Source: Methanosarcina sp. UBA293
Lineage (GTDB): Archaea; Halobacteriota; Methanosarcinia; Methanosarcinales; Methanosarcinaceae
Length of the DNA stretch: 64,000 bases
Assembly: GCA_002499445.1 (NCBI GenBank)
Contig: DALS01000013.1
Coordinates: forward strand, 39,529-103,528
Direction of reading: 5' to 3'
The notes beneath the pieces were generated by a model. It did not search any database and was not told the DNA's origin. It worked only from the letters and a program-made list of their open reading frames with translations. Position numbers and translations under genes: made by a program. Shown piece after piece: positions 33,786 to 43,380 of the stretch (positions within the stretch are counted from its first letter, which is position 1; each line of letters starts with the position of its first letter).

Positions 33786-34128
33786 AATTGAGATGCAAAA
33801 AGAATAAGCTATATAGCAGTTTTCATCTTGTTATTTATAGGGAAGTATCCGAAACTTAGAGTACTTTAAAGTGTCAGGGAGTACCCTGATCTGAATTCAA
33901 ACATAGAGGACTCTTTGGGTTATGAAGATATTGAGTACGGGGATGCTGGTTACAGGGTAGTCTAAAATTTTACAGAATACTTAACGTTCGTAAATAATCG
34001 AAAGATCTGACTAATGGCACAGTTCCTTAACCGAATAGAAATAAGCCAAACATATCGGATCAGTCATACCCTTAGCCCTGAAGATAGATCCCAATATAGA
34101 ATTTCATTTATTGATAGGATGGGTGTTG
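33786..34128. other. Intergenic region between rpoF and the DUF655 gene
   Basis: A 343-bp spacer without a visible gene or strong structure. AGGATGGG at 34116-34123 serves as the likely ribosome binding site of the next gene. Confidence 0.35.
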
Positions 34129-34860
34129 ATGAGAGTAGAGAAGTCGCAATCAGGTAGACCGTACGCTGGCAGATCAGCTGCTGAAAAACCTTATAGTGGC
34201 GGCAGGCGTCCGACAGGCAAACCGCAATACGAGAGGCAGTCAGAAAGAGCACCACGCTCATCCAGAAAATCTCTGGAAAGCTCACAGGAAAGAGAAGAAT
34301 ATGCGTGGGTTTTAGACTACCTTCCCTATGGGAAGTCAGTTGATGGTATTGCTTCATTTCAAAAGAAACCTCTTGTCCAGGCTGTCGGAGACAAAAAATT
34401 TACCCTTATGGAACTTGTTCCCAAAAATGGCGTAGTTCCTGAGATTCAGTCAAGAGTTTATATCGGGCCGGGAGATAGGGACGAAATAGATCATGTAAAG
34501 CAGAGGATAGGTTATTCAGACTTAACAACTGGGGCTAATTTGGAGCTGCCTTTTATTCTTGAAGCCTGTGTAAGGTATCAGGAGGCACGCTTTGTAATGT
34601 TTTTCAACACCGCGCACCCTATTACTACCCGCCTGCATATGCTTGACCTCCTTCCAGGGATCGGTAAAAAAATCTTGTGGTCTATAATCGACGAACGTAA
34701 AAAAGGAGACTTCAAGAGTTTTGAGGATATTCGGGAGAGAATTCCAAGCCTGTATGATCCGGTTAAAGTCATTACCAACAGAATTGAAGAAGAACTTAAG
34801 GATGATTTCATCAAGTACAGGTTATTCACAACTCCACCGCGCCGCCAGAAAGCCGGCTGA
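34129..34860 (+). CDS. DUF655 family RNA/DNA-binding protein
   Basis: The DUF655 domain (about residues 60-240) has YAWVLDYLPYGKSVD, the OB-like segment VYIGPGDRDEIDHVK and a helix-hairpin-helix region LDLLPGIGKKILWSIIDERKKGDF. The first 60 residues are a basic, Arg/Ser/Gly-rich disordered tail. In archaea it sits between rpoF and ksgA, suggesting a role in transcription or RNA processing; its function is not established. ATG at 34129 is preferred for its spacing to AGGATGGG; GTG 34123 and TTG 34126 are also in frame. Confidence 0.82.
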   Translation: MRVEKSQSGRPYAGRSAAEKPYSGGRRPTGKPQYERQSERAPRSSRKSLESSQEREEYAWVLDYLPYGKSVDGIASFQKKPLVQAVGDKKFTLMELVPKNGVVPEIQSRVYIGPGDRDEIDHVKQRIGYSDLTTGANLELPFILEACVRYQEARFVMFFNTAHPITTRLHMLDLLPGIGKKILWSIIDERKKGDFKSFEDIRERIPSLYDPVKVITNRIEEELKDDFIKYRLFTTPPRRQKAG

Positions 34861-34997
34861 GATGTGAATTCTTCCTGTTCTATTTTTTCAAAAATGCTCT
34901 GACTTTTAAATTAGTGATTGGTAAATAGATTCAAAAGTCAAATTTCGTGAACCTACTTCGAAATCATAGTATTAGATTTGCTCAGGAGGTTTCAGTT

Positions 34998-35834
34998 CTG
35001 GTTCGATTTCTTCTTAAAAAATATAATATAAAAGGAGGCACTTTTGATCAGCATTTCCTAATTGATCCAGACTACCTGGATAGAATCGTAGCTGCTGCTG
35101 ATCTGAGACCTGAGGATGTTGTTCTTGAGATAGGTGCAGGTATCGGAAACCTTACTGAAAGGCTTGCACGGAAGGCAAGAAAAGTAATTGCAGTTGAACT
35201 TGATCCCACTCTAGTCAGGGTTCTGCATGACCGTTTTGATGAGGTTGAGAATATTAAGATTATTGCCGGCGATGCCCTGAAAATTGATTTCCCGGAATTC
35301 GATAAGGTCGTCTCAAACCTTCCCTATTCCATCTCTTCTGAGATAACTTTCAAGCTCCTTCGCCATAAATTTAAACTTGGCATTCTCATGTATCAGTACG
35401 AGTTTGCAGTCCGGATGGTCTCCCTGCCAAACTGCAAGGATTATTCACGTCTTACTGTCGATACCTGTTATTTTGCAGATGCTTCTATTTTGATGAAAGT
35501 TCCAAAATCCGCTTTTCAGCCGACACCCGAGGTGGATTCTGCAGTTGTCAAACTTGTTCCCCGCCCTGCACCTTTTGAAGTCAAAGATCAGGCTTTTTTC
35601 ATGGACTTTGTAGCTGCAGTCTTCAGCCAGCGCCGGAAAAAATTGAGAAACGCAATCCTCAATACTAACCACGTGCTCAAAATTCCCGAAATTAAAGAAA
35701 TAATTGCCCGGCTGCCAGAGGATTTGATGAGCAAGCGCGCTGAAAACCTGAGTCCTGAAGAGCTTGCACAGATTGCAAATCAGATAATTGACTTAAAAAT
35801 GTCAGATCTCGCAAAAGAAACAGAAGAAGGATAA
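34998..35834 (+). CDS. ksgA: 16S rRNA adenine dimethyltransferase KsgA/RsmA, apparent CTG start
   Basis: KsgA dimethylates two adjacent adenines in helix 45 of 16S rRNA. Motif I LEIGAGIGNL, the acidic VELD, the catalytic NLPYSIS and the C-terminal FSQRRKKLRNA are present, and the 278-residue length fits. Family members begin MVR..LKKYNIKGGTFDQHFL. That alignment places the start at CTG 34998, where AGGAGG (34984-34989) lies 8 nt upstream. The in-frame GTG at 34947 would add 17 residues foreign to the family and leave AGGAGG inside the gene. The stop is 7 nt before the HemK-like gene. Confidence 0.9.
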   Translation: MVRFLLKKYNIKGGTFDQHFLIDPDYLDRIVAAADLRPEDVVLEIGAGIGNLTERLARKARKVIAVELDPTLVRVLHDRFDEVENIKIIAGDALKIDFPEFDKVVSNLPYSISSEITFKLLRHKFKLGILMYQYEFAVRMVSLPNCKDYSRLTVDTCYFADASILMKVPKSAFQPTPEVDSAVVKLVPRPAPFEVKDQAFFMDFVAAVFSQRRKKLRNAILNTNHVLKIPEIKEIIARLPEDLMSKRAENLSPEELAQIANQIIDLKMSDLAKETEEG

Positions 35835-35841
35835 AGAGCTC

Positions 35842-36456
35842 ATGCTTATGGTTGAAATCCAATACAGAAAAGCCAGGATCAAGCTAGGGGATACAAACCT
35901 TGTCTATGAACCTGCAGAAGACTCATTCTTACTTGCCGATGCCGCCCTTAAAGAAGCAAAACCTGGCATGTGTATCCTTGAAATCGGGGCAGGCTCAGGT
36001 TTTGTGTCGGCTGTACTCCTCGCAAACCTGAAAGATATCTGCCTGGTTGCTACGGAAATCAACCCTCATGCTGCCCGCTGTGCGAAAGCAAATGCTGTTG
36101 AGGTTATCCGTACCGACCTTTTCAAAGGTCTCAAGCCCCGACGCCAGGAAAGTCTTTTTGACCTTATTCTCTTCAACCCGCCCTATCTTCCTACATCAAA
36201 AGAGGAAAAGGTTCCTGGCTGGCTAAACTATGCTTTTGACGGCGGGACAAGCGGAAGAGAAACTCTGGACCGGTTCCTGGATGAAGCTAGAAATTATCTC
36301 AAACTCGGGGGTGAAATCCTTGTGCTTATCTCTTCCATTACCGGGCTGGATATTGTTAAAGAAAAAATGGAGAAATTAGGGTTTAAGGCTGAAGTCGTGG
36401 CAAAGAAAAAGGTTTCTTTTGAGGAATTAATGGTTGTCAGGGGAATACTTCTGTGA
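35842..36456 (+). CDS. HemK/Mtq2-like N5-glutamine methyltransferase
   Basis: SAM methyltransferase with motif I LEIGAGSGFVS (about residues 46-56) and the NPPYLP motif (about 113-118), diagnostic for N5-glutamine methylation. Its 204-residue length without an N-terminal domain matches archaeal/eukaryotic Mtq2, which modifies the GGQ motif of release factor aRF1 with a Trm112-like partner. The gene follows ksgA by 7 nt. An in-frame ATG at 35848 is an alternative start. Confidence 0.85.
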   Translation: MLMVEIQYRKARIKLGDTNLVYEPAEDSFLLADAALKEAKPGMCILEIGAGSGFVSAVLLANLKDICLVATEINPHAARCAKANAVEVIRTDLFKGLKPRRQESLFDLILFNPPYLPTSKEEKVPGWLNYAFDGGTSGRETLDRFLDEARNYLKLGGEILVLISSITGLDIVKEKMEKLGFKAEVVAKKKVSFEELMVVRGILL

Positions 36457-36669
36457 ATATCTGAAGAGAGATTTTTAAATTACTTCATTTATTCATTATC
36501 TGTTTATTAATTTGTTTAGCAGTAATTTCCTGTTTTGTGACATAAATCAAAATTGAATTCTCTTATTATGACGTCTGCTAGGAAATTATAACTCATTTTA
36601 GAGGTCTTAATCCCAAGCTCTATATTCTATGAATTTAATTATCCTCTCGAAAATTTAGTCAAAACTGGT

Positions 36670-36701
36670 AGATCGTAAACGCTTTAGATCGTAAACGCTT
36701 T
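36670..36701. repeat. 16-bp tandem duplication upstream of the P-type ATPase
   Basis: AGATCGTAAACGCTTT occurs twice head-to-tail, and a partial third copy (GGCGTTTGCA) follows at 36711. It lies in the probable promoter or leader of the ATPase gene and might be an operator. Confidence 0.8.
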
Positions 36702-36745
36702 TAATCTGAAGGCGTTTGCATGGATTAACTGGAGATAAAAACCGG

Positions 36746-39403
36746 ATGTATTATGATGAAGCCGCAGATGCGGTTCTAAAGACCCTGAACACTTCCGAAG
36801 CCGGGTTGAGTTCGAAGGATGCGGAAAACCGGCTTGAAAAGTACGGAAAAAACGAACTTAAAGAAGAAGAAAAGACTTCGGTTGTAAAGCTTTTTCTTTC
36901 CCAGTTCAAGAGTTTCCTGATTCTGATTTTGATGGCTGCAGCACTGGTTTCCGGTTTTCTCGGAGAGCTTGTTGATGCTTTTGTGATCCTGTTTACTGTG
37001 ATCCTTGCTGGAGTGCTCGGTTTTGTTCAGGAGTACAGGGCAGAAGAGTCAATCAAACTTTTGAAATCATTAACAAGCCCAGAAGCCCTAGTTGTAAGAG
37101 ACGGGAAGGAGGTGAAAATTCCATCTTCCCTGCTTGTTCCTGGCGATATTTTGATTTTGCAGGCAGGAGATCGTATTCCTGCGGATGCAAGGCTTCTTGA
37201 AGCACTTTCCCTGGAGATAGATGAGTCCTCACTCACCGGAGAATCCATTCCTGTAGGAAAAAGTACAGACATCTTTCCTACCGAAACCCCGCAGCCTGAC
37301 AGGAAAAACATGGCTTACACCGGAACCTCGGTCACCTATGGCAGGGGTAAAGCAGTTATTACCGCAACCGGCATGAGTACGGCTTTCGGGAAACTTGCCG
37401 GGCTTCTTGGAGAAATCGAAAGGGAAAAAACCCCCCTTCAGGAAAAACTTGACCAGTTCGGGCGCTGGCTCGGGATTGCAACCCTTATAGTTGTGGCTTT
37501 TGTAGCTATACTAGGAATCTTTCAGGGCTTCGATCCCTTTGAAATGTTTCTCTGGGGAGTTGCCCTTGCTGTTGCAGCAATTCCGGAAGCTCTACCCGCA
37601 GTTGTGACAGTCGGGCTTGCGCTTGGCGTCCGGAGAATGGTGAAAAGGCATGTACTTATAAGAAAACTGCCGTCAGTAGAAACACTTGGTTCTACCAATA
37701 TCATCTGTACCGACAAGACCGGAACGCTTACCCAGAATAAGATGACGGTTGAAAAGGTGTACGTGAATGGAACCCTCTTAAGTGTTACAGGCGAAGGATA
37801 TAAACCTGTAGGGGATTTCTTCAGCGGAGACAGACCCGTTTCCGAAGACGTGCATCTTCACAGGCTGCTGATTGCAGGAGCCCTCTGTAACGATGCAGGA
37901 TTGGTTGAAGAGGAAGGAGTCTGGAACATCACAGGCGATCCTACCGAAGGCGCGCTTGTAGTGGTTGCAGCTAAAGAAGGCATCTGGAAAAACGCCCTTG
38001 AGGAAAAACACGGGCGCAAAGGCGAAGTTCCTTTTTCTTCCGAGAGGAAGATGATGACTACCCTTAACAGTTCAGAAGACGGGCTGTACGCGTATTCCAA
38101 AGGAGCTCCCGAGGTTATCCTTGCTTCCTGTACGAAAATTTTCCTTGGAGGACGTGAGGAGAAGTTAACCCCGGAAAGAAAACATGAAATTCTTAACGTC
38201 GTAAATGACCTGGCAAACCAGACGCTCAGAGTTATGGGATTTGCCTACCACAAGGTTCCGGAAGACATTCTTGCTGAAGACGCTGAGAAGGAAATGGTTT
38301 TTGCAGGGCTTATGGGTATGCGCGACCCTCCAAGAGAGGAGGTAAAGGTTGCGATTGCTACCTGTACCAGTGCAGGAATCCGGACCGTAATGATTACAGG
38401 CGACCACAAGACCACGGCTTTTGCGATCGCAAGGGAACTCGGGATTTTCCGTGAGGGAGACCTTGTCCTCACAGGCATTGAACTGGATGCGCTTGACAAT
38501 AAAGAATTCGAAGAAATCGTGGAAAAAGTCTCGGTTTACGCAAGGGTATATCCCGAACACAAGCTGAAAGTGGTTGAGGCTCTCAAGAAAAAGGGACACA
38601 TAGTTGCAATGACCGGAGATGGGGTAAACGATGCTCCTGCCCTGAAAGCCGCAGATATGGGCATTGCGATGGGTATTACAGGCACGGACGTCAGCAAGGA
38701 AGCCTCGAGCATGATCCTGACCGATGACAATTTCGCGTCTATCGTGTCGGCAGTCGAAGAGGGCAGGAATATCCTGAAGAATATTAAAAACTTCATTGCA
38801 TACGGTCTTACCTGTCACATAGGCCTTGTTCTTATCGTTCTTGTCGGGGTGCTTGCCTGGCAGATCCTGCCTGTCATTGCAGTTCAGATCCTCTGGATCA
38901 ACCTTATAACAGACGGCCTGCCTCCAATGGCGCTTTCTTTGGAAGCTCCTGACAGGGGGCTTATGAAGCAGAAGCCAACTAAATCAAAAGAAGGGCTGGT
39001 TTCCAAGAAAATGATTATAGCAAGCTTTGGACTAGGGCTTTTGATTGCAATCCAGTCTCTTGGAGTCCTTTACTTAGCTCTCAACAACGGGGTACCACTT
39101 CCAAAGATCCAGACTCTGATCTTTACCCTGATAGTTATTTCCCTAATGTTCAACGCCTTTAACTGGCGCTCGGACAGGTATTCGGTCTTTTCTCTCGGAG
39201 TTTTTTCCAACAGACCCCTTATCTATGCTGTGCTGAGTACGGTAATCCTGCAGCTTGCTGCAATTTACGTGCCTTTTATGCAAACAGCCTTCAGGACTGT
39301 TCCCCTTTCCCTTTCCGACTGGGCTATGATCATTCCACTAGCTTCAACCACACTTATAGCCATGGAATTTGTGAAATACCTGGAATGGAGGAGCCATAGG
39401 TAA
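36746..39403 (+). CDS. P-type cation ATPase (P2, Ca2+-ATPase/SERCA-like)
   Basis: Cation-transporting P-type ATPase of 885 residues. The N-terminal cation ATPase domain (ALKTL-like, SSKDAENRLEKYGKNEL) precedes the actuator motif LTGES, the intramembrane PEALPAVVT motif (Ca/Na/K-type PEGLP variant), the phosphorylation site DKTGTLT (Asp323), KGAPE in the nucleotide domain and TGDGVNDAPAL. Ten transmembrane helices are expected, with the last six after residue 680. The family includes Ca2+, Na+ and H+ pumps, so the ion is undecided. ATG at 36746 is used; the frame extends to a TTG at 36716 without family support. Confidence 0.9.
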   Translation: MYYDEAADAVLKTLNTSEAGLSSKDAENRLEKYGKNELKEEEKTSVVKLFLSQFKSFLILILMAAALVSGFLGELVDAFVILFTVILAGVLGFVQEYRAEESIKLLKSLTSPEALVVRDGKEVKIPSSLLVPGDILILQAGDRIPADARLLEALSLEIDESSLTGESIPVGKSTDIFPTETPQPDRKNMAYTGTSVTYGRGKAVITATGMSTAFGKLAGLLGEIEREKTPLQEKLDQFGRWLGIATLIVVAFVAILGIFQGFDPFEMFLWGVALAVAAIPEALPAVVTVGLALGVRRMVKRHVLIRKLPSVETLGSTNIICTDKTGTLTQNKMTVEKVYVNGTLLSVTGEGYKPVGDFFSGDRPVSEDVHLHRLLIAGALCNDAGLVEEEGVWNITGDPTEGALVVVAAKEGIWKNALEEKHGRKGEVPFSSERKMMTTLNSSEDGLYAYSKGAPEVILASCTKIFLGGREEKLTPERKHEILNVVNDLANQTLRVMGFAYHKVPEDILAEDAEKEMVFAGLMGMRDPPREEVKVAIATCTSAGIRTVMITGDHKTTAFAIARELGIFREGDLVLTGIELDALDNKEFEEIVEKVSVYARVYPEHKLKVVEALKKKGHIVAMTGDGVNDAPALKAADMGIAMGITGTDVSKEASSMILTDDNFASIVSAVEEGRNILKNIKNFIAYGLTCHIGLVLIVLVGVLAWQILPVIAVQILWINLITDGLPPMALSLEAPDRGLMKQKPTKSKEGLVSKKMIIASFGLGLLIAIQSLGVLYLALNNGVPLPKIQTLIFTLIVISLMFNAFNWRSDRYSVFSLGVFSNRPLIYAVLSTVILQLAAIYVPFMQTAFRTVPLSLSDWAMIIPLASTTLIAMEFVKYLEWRSHR

Positions 39404-40137
39404 ATTAGGAAATAGCATTAAGGTGAAGTCAAATACGTCCAAATGACATAAAGGAACTGGGTTTGCTTTTAGCATATCCAGTTTCGTTTACTTAAAAAGC
39501 GGACGGCTCTTATTCCTTTGGTTTCTTCTCATTATAGTTAAAAATATTTTCGTAATTTTCTCTTTTTAATCTGGTAAGTGTATGCAAGTGTACACCAAAG
39601 TTGAGAGTTAAACTCAAAAATGACGGCAGTGTTAATTTTGGGCTTACGTACGATTAAGCCAATTTCTTCGGCAGTTTGCCTTAACTGTTCTTTGGGAGAT
39701 GTTTTCCGAATTCTGTCCTTGTCGTTTTTCCTGGACTGCTTCTGCTATAATAGAATAAATTAAAGGTCCAATTAGAGATTTCAAACATTCCTATACTCAA
39801 CTATACTCAATAATATTTTTATAATGTAATGTCTTTGTACTACATAACTTTATAAACTAATTCATAAATACTTTGGAAATTTATTATTTTATAGAACTCT
39901 GAAAATCAGTTCGAGCTTGAAATTAAATCCTAATATAGAATAGTCCTTTGATGTTGCTTCATTCAAAAATACCAAAAATAACCTTTATAAGGATTCATTT
40001 TAAGGATTTTTTTCTGAGTTTCAATATCAAAACAGGGTACACTGTCTATCAAAATTAAACAGTCATGATATATAACTGGGAATAATTTTTAATAAAAACT
40101 CTAAAAATTTTATTGTATATAAGGGGGGATATTTCTG
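39404..40137. other. Intergenic region with an IS-transposase relic
   Basis: The 734-bp spacer includes a transposase N-terminal fragment on the minus strand (39591-39732) and otherwise AT-rich sequence. GGGGGG at 40123-40128 is the ribosome binding site of the disaggregatase-like gene. Nothing else is recognised. Confidence 0.5.
39591..39732 (-). pseudogene. N-terminal fragment of an IS transposase
   Basis: The minus strand reads KNDKDRIRKTSPKEQLRQ followed by TAEEIGLIVRKPKINTAVIF, which resembles the start of IS4-type transposases common in Methanosarcina. The frame then degenerates, and no DDE catalytic core follows. Family naming is from memory of such N-termini and is tentative. Confidence 0.45.
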
Positions 40138-43053
40138 TTGAGTCGGAAACTAATAATATTTTTTATGACAATCTGCCTTATCCTATCAGGTGTTCCTTCA
40201 GCTTTATGCGCGAGTTCGGCACCTACCGTTTATGTTGCTGGGGACGGCAGCGGAGACTTCAACTGTGATGGAAAAGATGATCATATACAGATAAACCAAG
40301 CCCTCAAGTTCGTGGCAGAAAACTCCGCATATACAACTGTTTATCTCAAGGGACCTTTTACGTACGTAATTGATGATACTCTTCTCATCGGAAGCAATAC
40401 AATCCTTGAAGGGGATTCGAGTGCTACAGTCAAGCTTGTCAGCAATGCTGGCTGGGTAGCCTGGAAACCAATGATTAAAGAAAGAAGTTCAGGTAGTAGC
40501 GGCATTACAATCCGTGGCTTTACAATTGATGGAAATCGGGAAGGGAATACAAACGTTATCAGCGGAAAAGGATATTACAATCTTATCCACCTTGCTGGCT
40601 GCTTGAACATAAATGTATATAACATGTACCTAACTAATAACCACGGAGATGGGCTAAAAATCGATAAATGCACTGGTGTAAAGTTCTATAACAACAAGAT
40701 ATACTTGCTCGGACACGATGGGCTCTATGCCAGTAGCTGTTCGGATGTGGAGGCTTATAGCAATATAATAACCTGTAGAACAAACAGTGGCCTCAGGCTT
40801 TATAATACAAATAAAGCCAGTTTCCACGATAACGTAATTACCTCGGAAGGCTCGGGAGGTGCAGGGATTGAAATCCAGAAGTATAACAATCCCTCAATGA
40901 ACGATATTGAAGTATATAATAACGTGATATAGAAGACCGCGCTTGCAGGGATCTGGATTTTCGGTTCAGGGTCTTATTCCGCCTCTTCTGCAAACGTCCA
41001 TGTCCACCATAACCAGATTTATGATACCGGAACTAAATCCAGTAACAGCGTAATCGGAGGAATTATATCCAACGGATTCAATGGGCTCATTGAAAACAAC
41101 GTGGTCGATGGAACCTATGGAGCTGGTATTGTCCAGAAGACTGTGTATTCTCCAACGCCCTCTGGATCGGGTTTTGTTCTTATATTAAGAAACAATATAA
41201 TCACAAATTCTAGGCCCTCTTCCGGAGGAGTAAGCGGGTGCGGAGTACACAACGAACTTGCAGACACACACTCTTTTGTCCTGCAAAACAACTGCTTCTA
41301 TGGGAATGCAGGTGCAGACTATAAGAATGTCCAGCCCTCGTCCTCAGATATAAAAGCAGATCCGCAGTATGCTGATAGGAAAAATCATGACTATCACCTG
41401 GAATCAAAAGCAGGGCGGTGGAATGGAAACACCTGGGTAACTGACAGCACGAGTTCTCCCTGCATTGATGCAGGATGTAGTTTCTCAAACTATTCTGCAG
41501 AACCACAGGACAATGGAGGCAGGATCAATATAGGGGCTTTTGGGAACACAAAGTACGCTTCCAAATCCGGAACGTCAACAACAAACTCAAATCAGGCTCC
41601 TGTGGTAAATCCCATCCAGAATGCTGTAATTGAGCCTGGAAAAAGCCTGACCTTTACAGTCAGTGCATCGGATGTAGACGGGGACAGCCTCACATACTTT
41701 ACTTCAGGTCTTCCAGAAGGTGCGATTTTTGATAGCAAGTCAGGCCTTTTTAGCTGGACTCCGGCTGATGGACAGAAAGGGACGTACAGCATAACCTTTG
41801 GCGTGAGCGACGGAAGGCTAAAGGATTCAATTACAATAACTATAAGCGTTGTCAAACAGGAGAGCTCCTTGCCTGCAGCAGAAAAGATCTACGATAATCG
41901 CCTTCGTGAGGCTTCCCCTGAAGTAGTCTATCAGGACAGCTCCTTTATTGATGTTGGGGGAATGAGCATTGGCAGGTACAGGGATGTCATGTGGTTTGAT
42001 TTGAGTGAATATGCAGATTCTACAGAAATCGGTAATGCAACCCTTTCTCTTTACTGGTATTACCCTTCAGGAAATATAAGACCTGAGGATACTGTGATCG
42101 AGGTTTACAGACCAGCTTCTACCTGGAATAAGAATTATGTCAACTGGAATAAAAGGGACAAAGGCGTTGCCTGGAAAAATGCCGGAGGAGACTGGTATGA
42201 TAAAAACGGCGTTCTTCAGGGTAGCACTCCTTATGCAACACTAACCCTTAAAGGCAGTATCCTGCCTGACAAAAGGTACTATGAGCTGGATATTACTGAG
42301 CTTGTAAAAGAATACACTAGCGGCAAGTACGAAAATACAGGACTGCTTATCAAGGCAAAGGCTGAGAGTAACAACTATATAGCCTTTTACGGTTCCGATG
42401 CCAGGAATGAGCACTGGAAACCCAGGCTTACTGTAAACAAAAAAACATCTGCAACTCCAGTCCTGGATCTAACAACCATTGCCGACGCAAAAGATAACCG
42501 TCTTCGTGAAGCTTCCTCTGAGTTAGTCTATCAGGATAGCCCCTTTATTGATGTCGGGGGAATGAGTATTGGCAGGTACAGAGATGTCACGTGGTTTGAC
42601 CTAAGCGAATATAGTGGCTCAGCCGAAATCAACAATGCAGCCCTTTCTCTTTACTGGTATTATCCCTCAGGAGCCACAAGACCTGAAGATATCGTGATCG
42701 AGGTTTACAGGCCAGCTTTTGCCTGGAATGAGAATTATGTCAGCTGGAATAAAAGGGACAAAGGAGTTTCCTGGAAAAATGCCGGGGGAGACTGGTACGA
42801 CAAAAACGGCGTTCTTCAGGGTAGCACTCCTTATGCAACACTAACCTTTAAAGGTAGTGCCCTCCCTGATAATAAGTACTATGAGCTGGATGTAACTGAC
42901 CTTGTAAATGAGTACACTAGCGGTAAGTACGAAAATACGGGTTTTCTGATAAAAGCTCGCACAGAGAGCAATAATTACATTGCTTTCTACAGCACTGAAG
43001 CGGGAAATGAAAACCAGCGCCCTATATTGAAGCTTCAGCAGGTATTACAGTGA
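40138..43053 (+). CDS. Disaggregatase-like surface protein with an in-frame TAG codon
   Basis: Secreted, cell-wall-associated protein related to Methanosarcina disaggregatase (Dag), the enzyme that disperses cell aggregates. TTG 40138 follows GGGGGG, and residues 1-24 form a signal peptide. A parallel beta-helix domain (about 30-430) is followed by an Ig/cadherin-like domain (about 484-574) and two DNRLRE domains (about 583-771 and 785-971) that are near-copies of each other. The frame is open for 971 codons except TAG at 40930-40932 (codon 265), in the middle of the beta-helix; similarity continues through it. Dag of M. mazei is 1,077 residues with three DNRLRE domains, so this copy has one fewer. 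TAG may be read as pyrrolysine, or the gene may be recently broken. Confidence 0.82.
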
Positions 43054-43079
43054 ACCAAGATAAATCTACAATAAAAAAT

Positions 43080-43134
43080 AAGAAAACCACAAGAAAACCA
43101 CAAGAAAACCGCAAGAAAACCACAAGAAAACCAC
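43080..43134. repeat. Five tandem copies of an 11-bp unit
   Basis: AAGAAAACC(A/G)C repeats five times directly after the disaggregatase-like gene, with one substitution in copy three. Confidence 0.9.
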
Positions 43135-43185
43135 AGAAAGCTAAAATCAATTAAATATTAGGTTTTTGGGAAGGGAGTCTTTAGG

Positions 43186-43240
43186 AGAGGGATTAGCATA
43201 AAAACGACGTTTTTCTCCCTCTTTCCTGTTTATTCTTGTT
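43186..43240 (+). terminator. Hairpin plus T-rich tract after the disaggregatase-like gene
   Basis: AGAGGGA (43186-43192) pairs with TCCCTCT (43216-43222), and an inner AAAAAC/GTTTTT stem lies between them. T-rich sequence follows (TTTATTCTTGTTTTTTTG), as expected of an archaeal terminator. Confidence 0.6.
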
Positions 43241-43380
43241 TTTTTGTTTTTATTTGATCTTCTTTCGTTTCATTCTTTTCTTTAGCATGAAAGTGCTCTC
43301 AAGTATTTTCATATTTTGACTATGTAGATTTTGGCTATGTAGAAGTTCTTTTAAATAAAATGATATTCAAATCAAATTGC

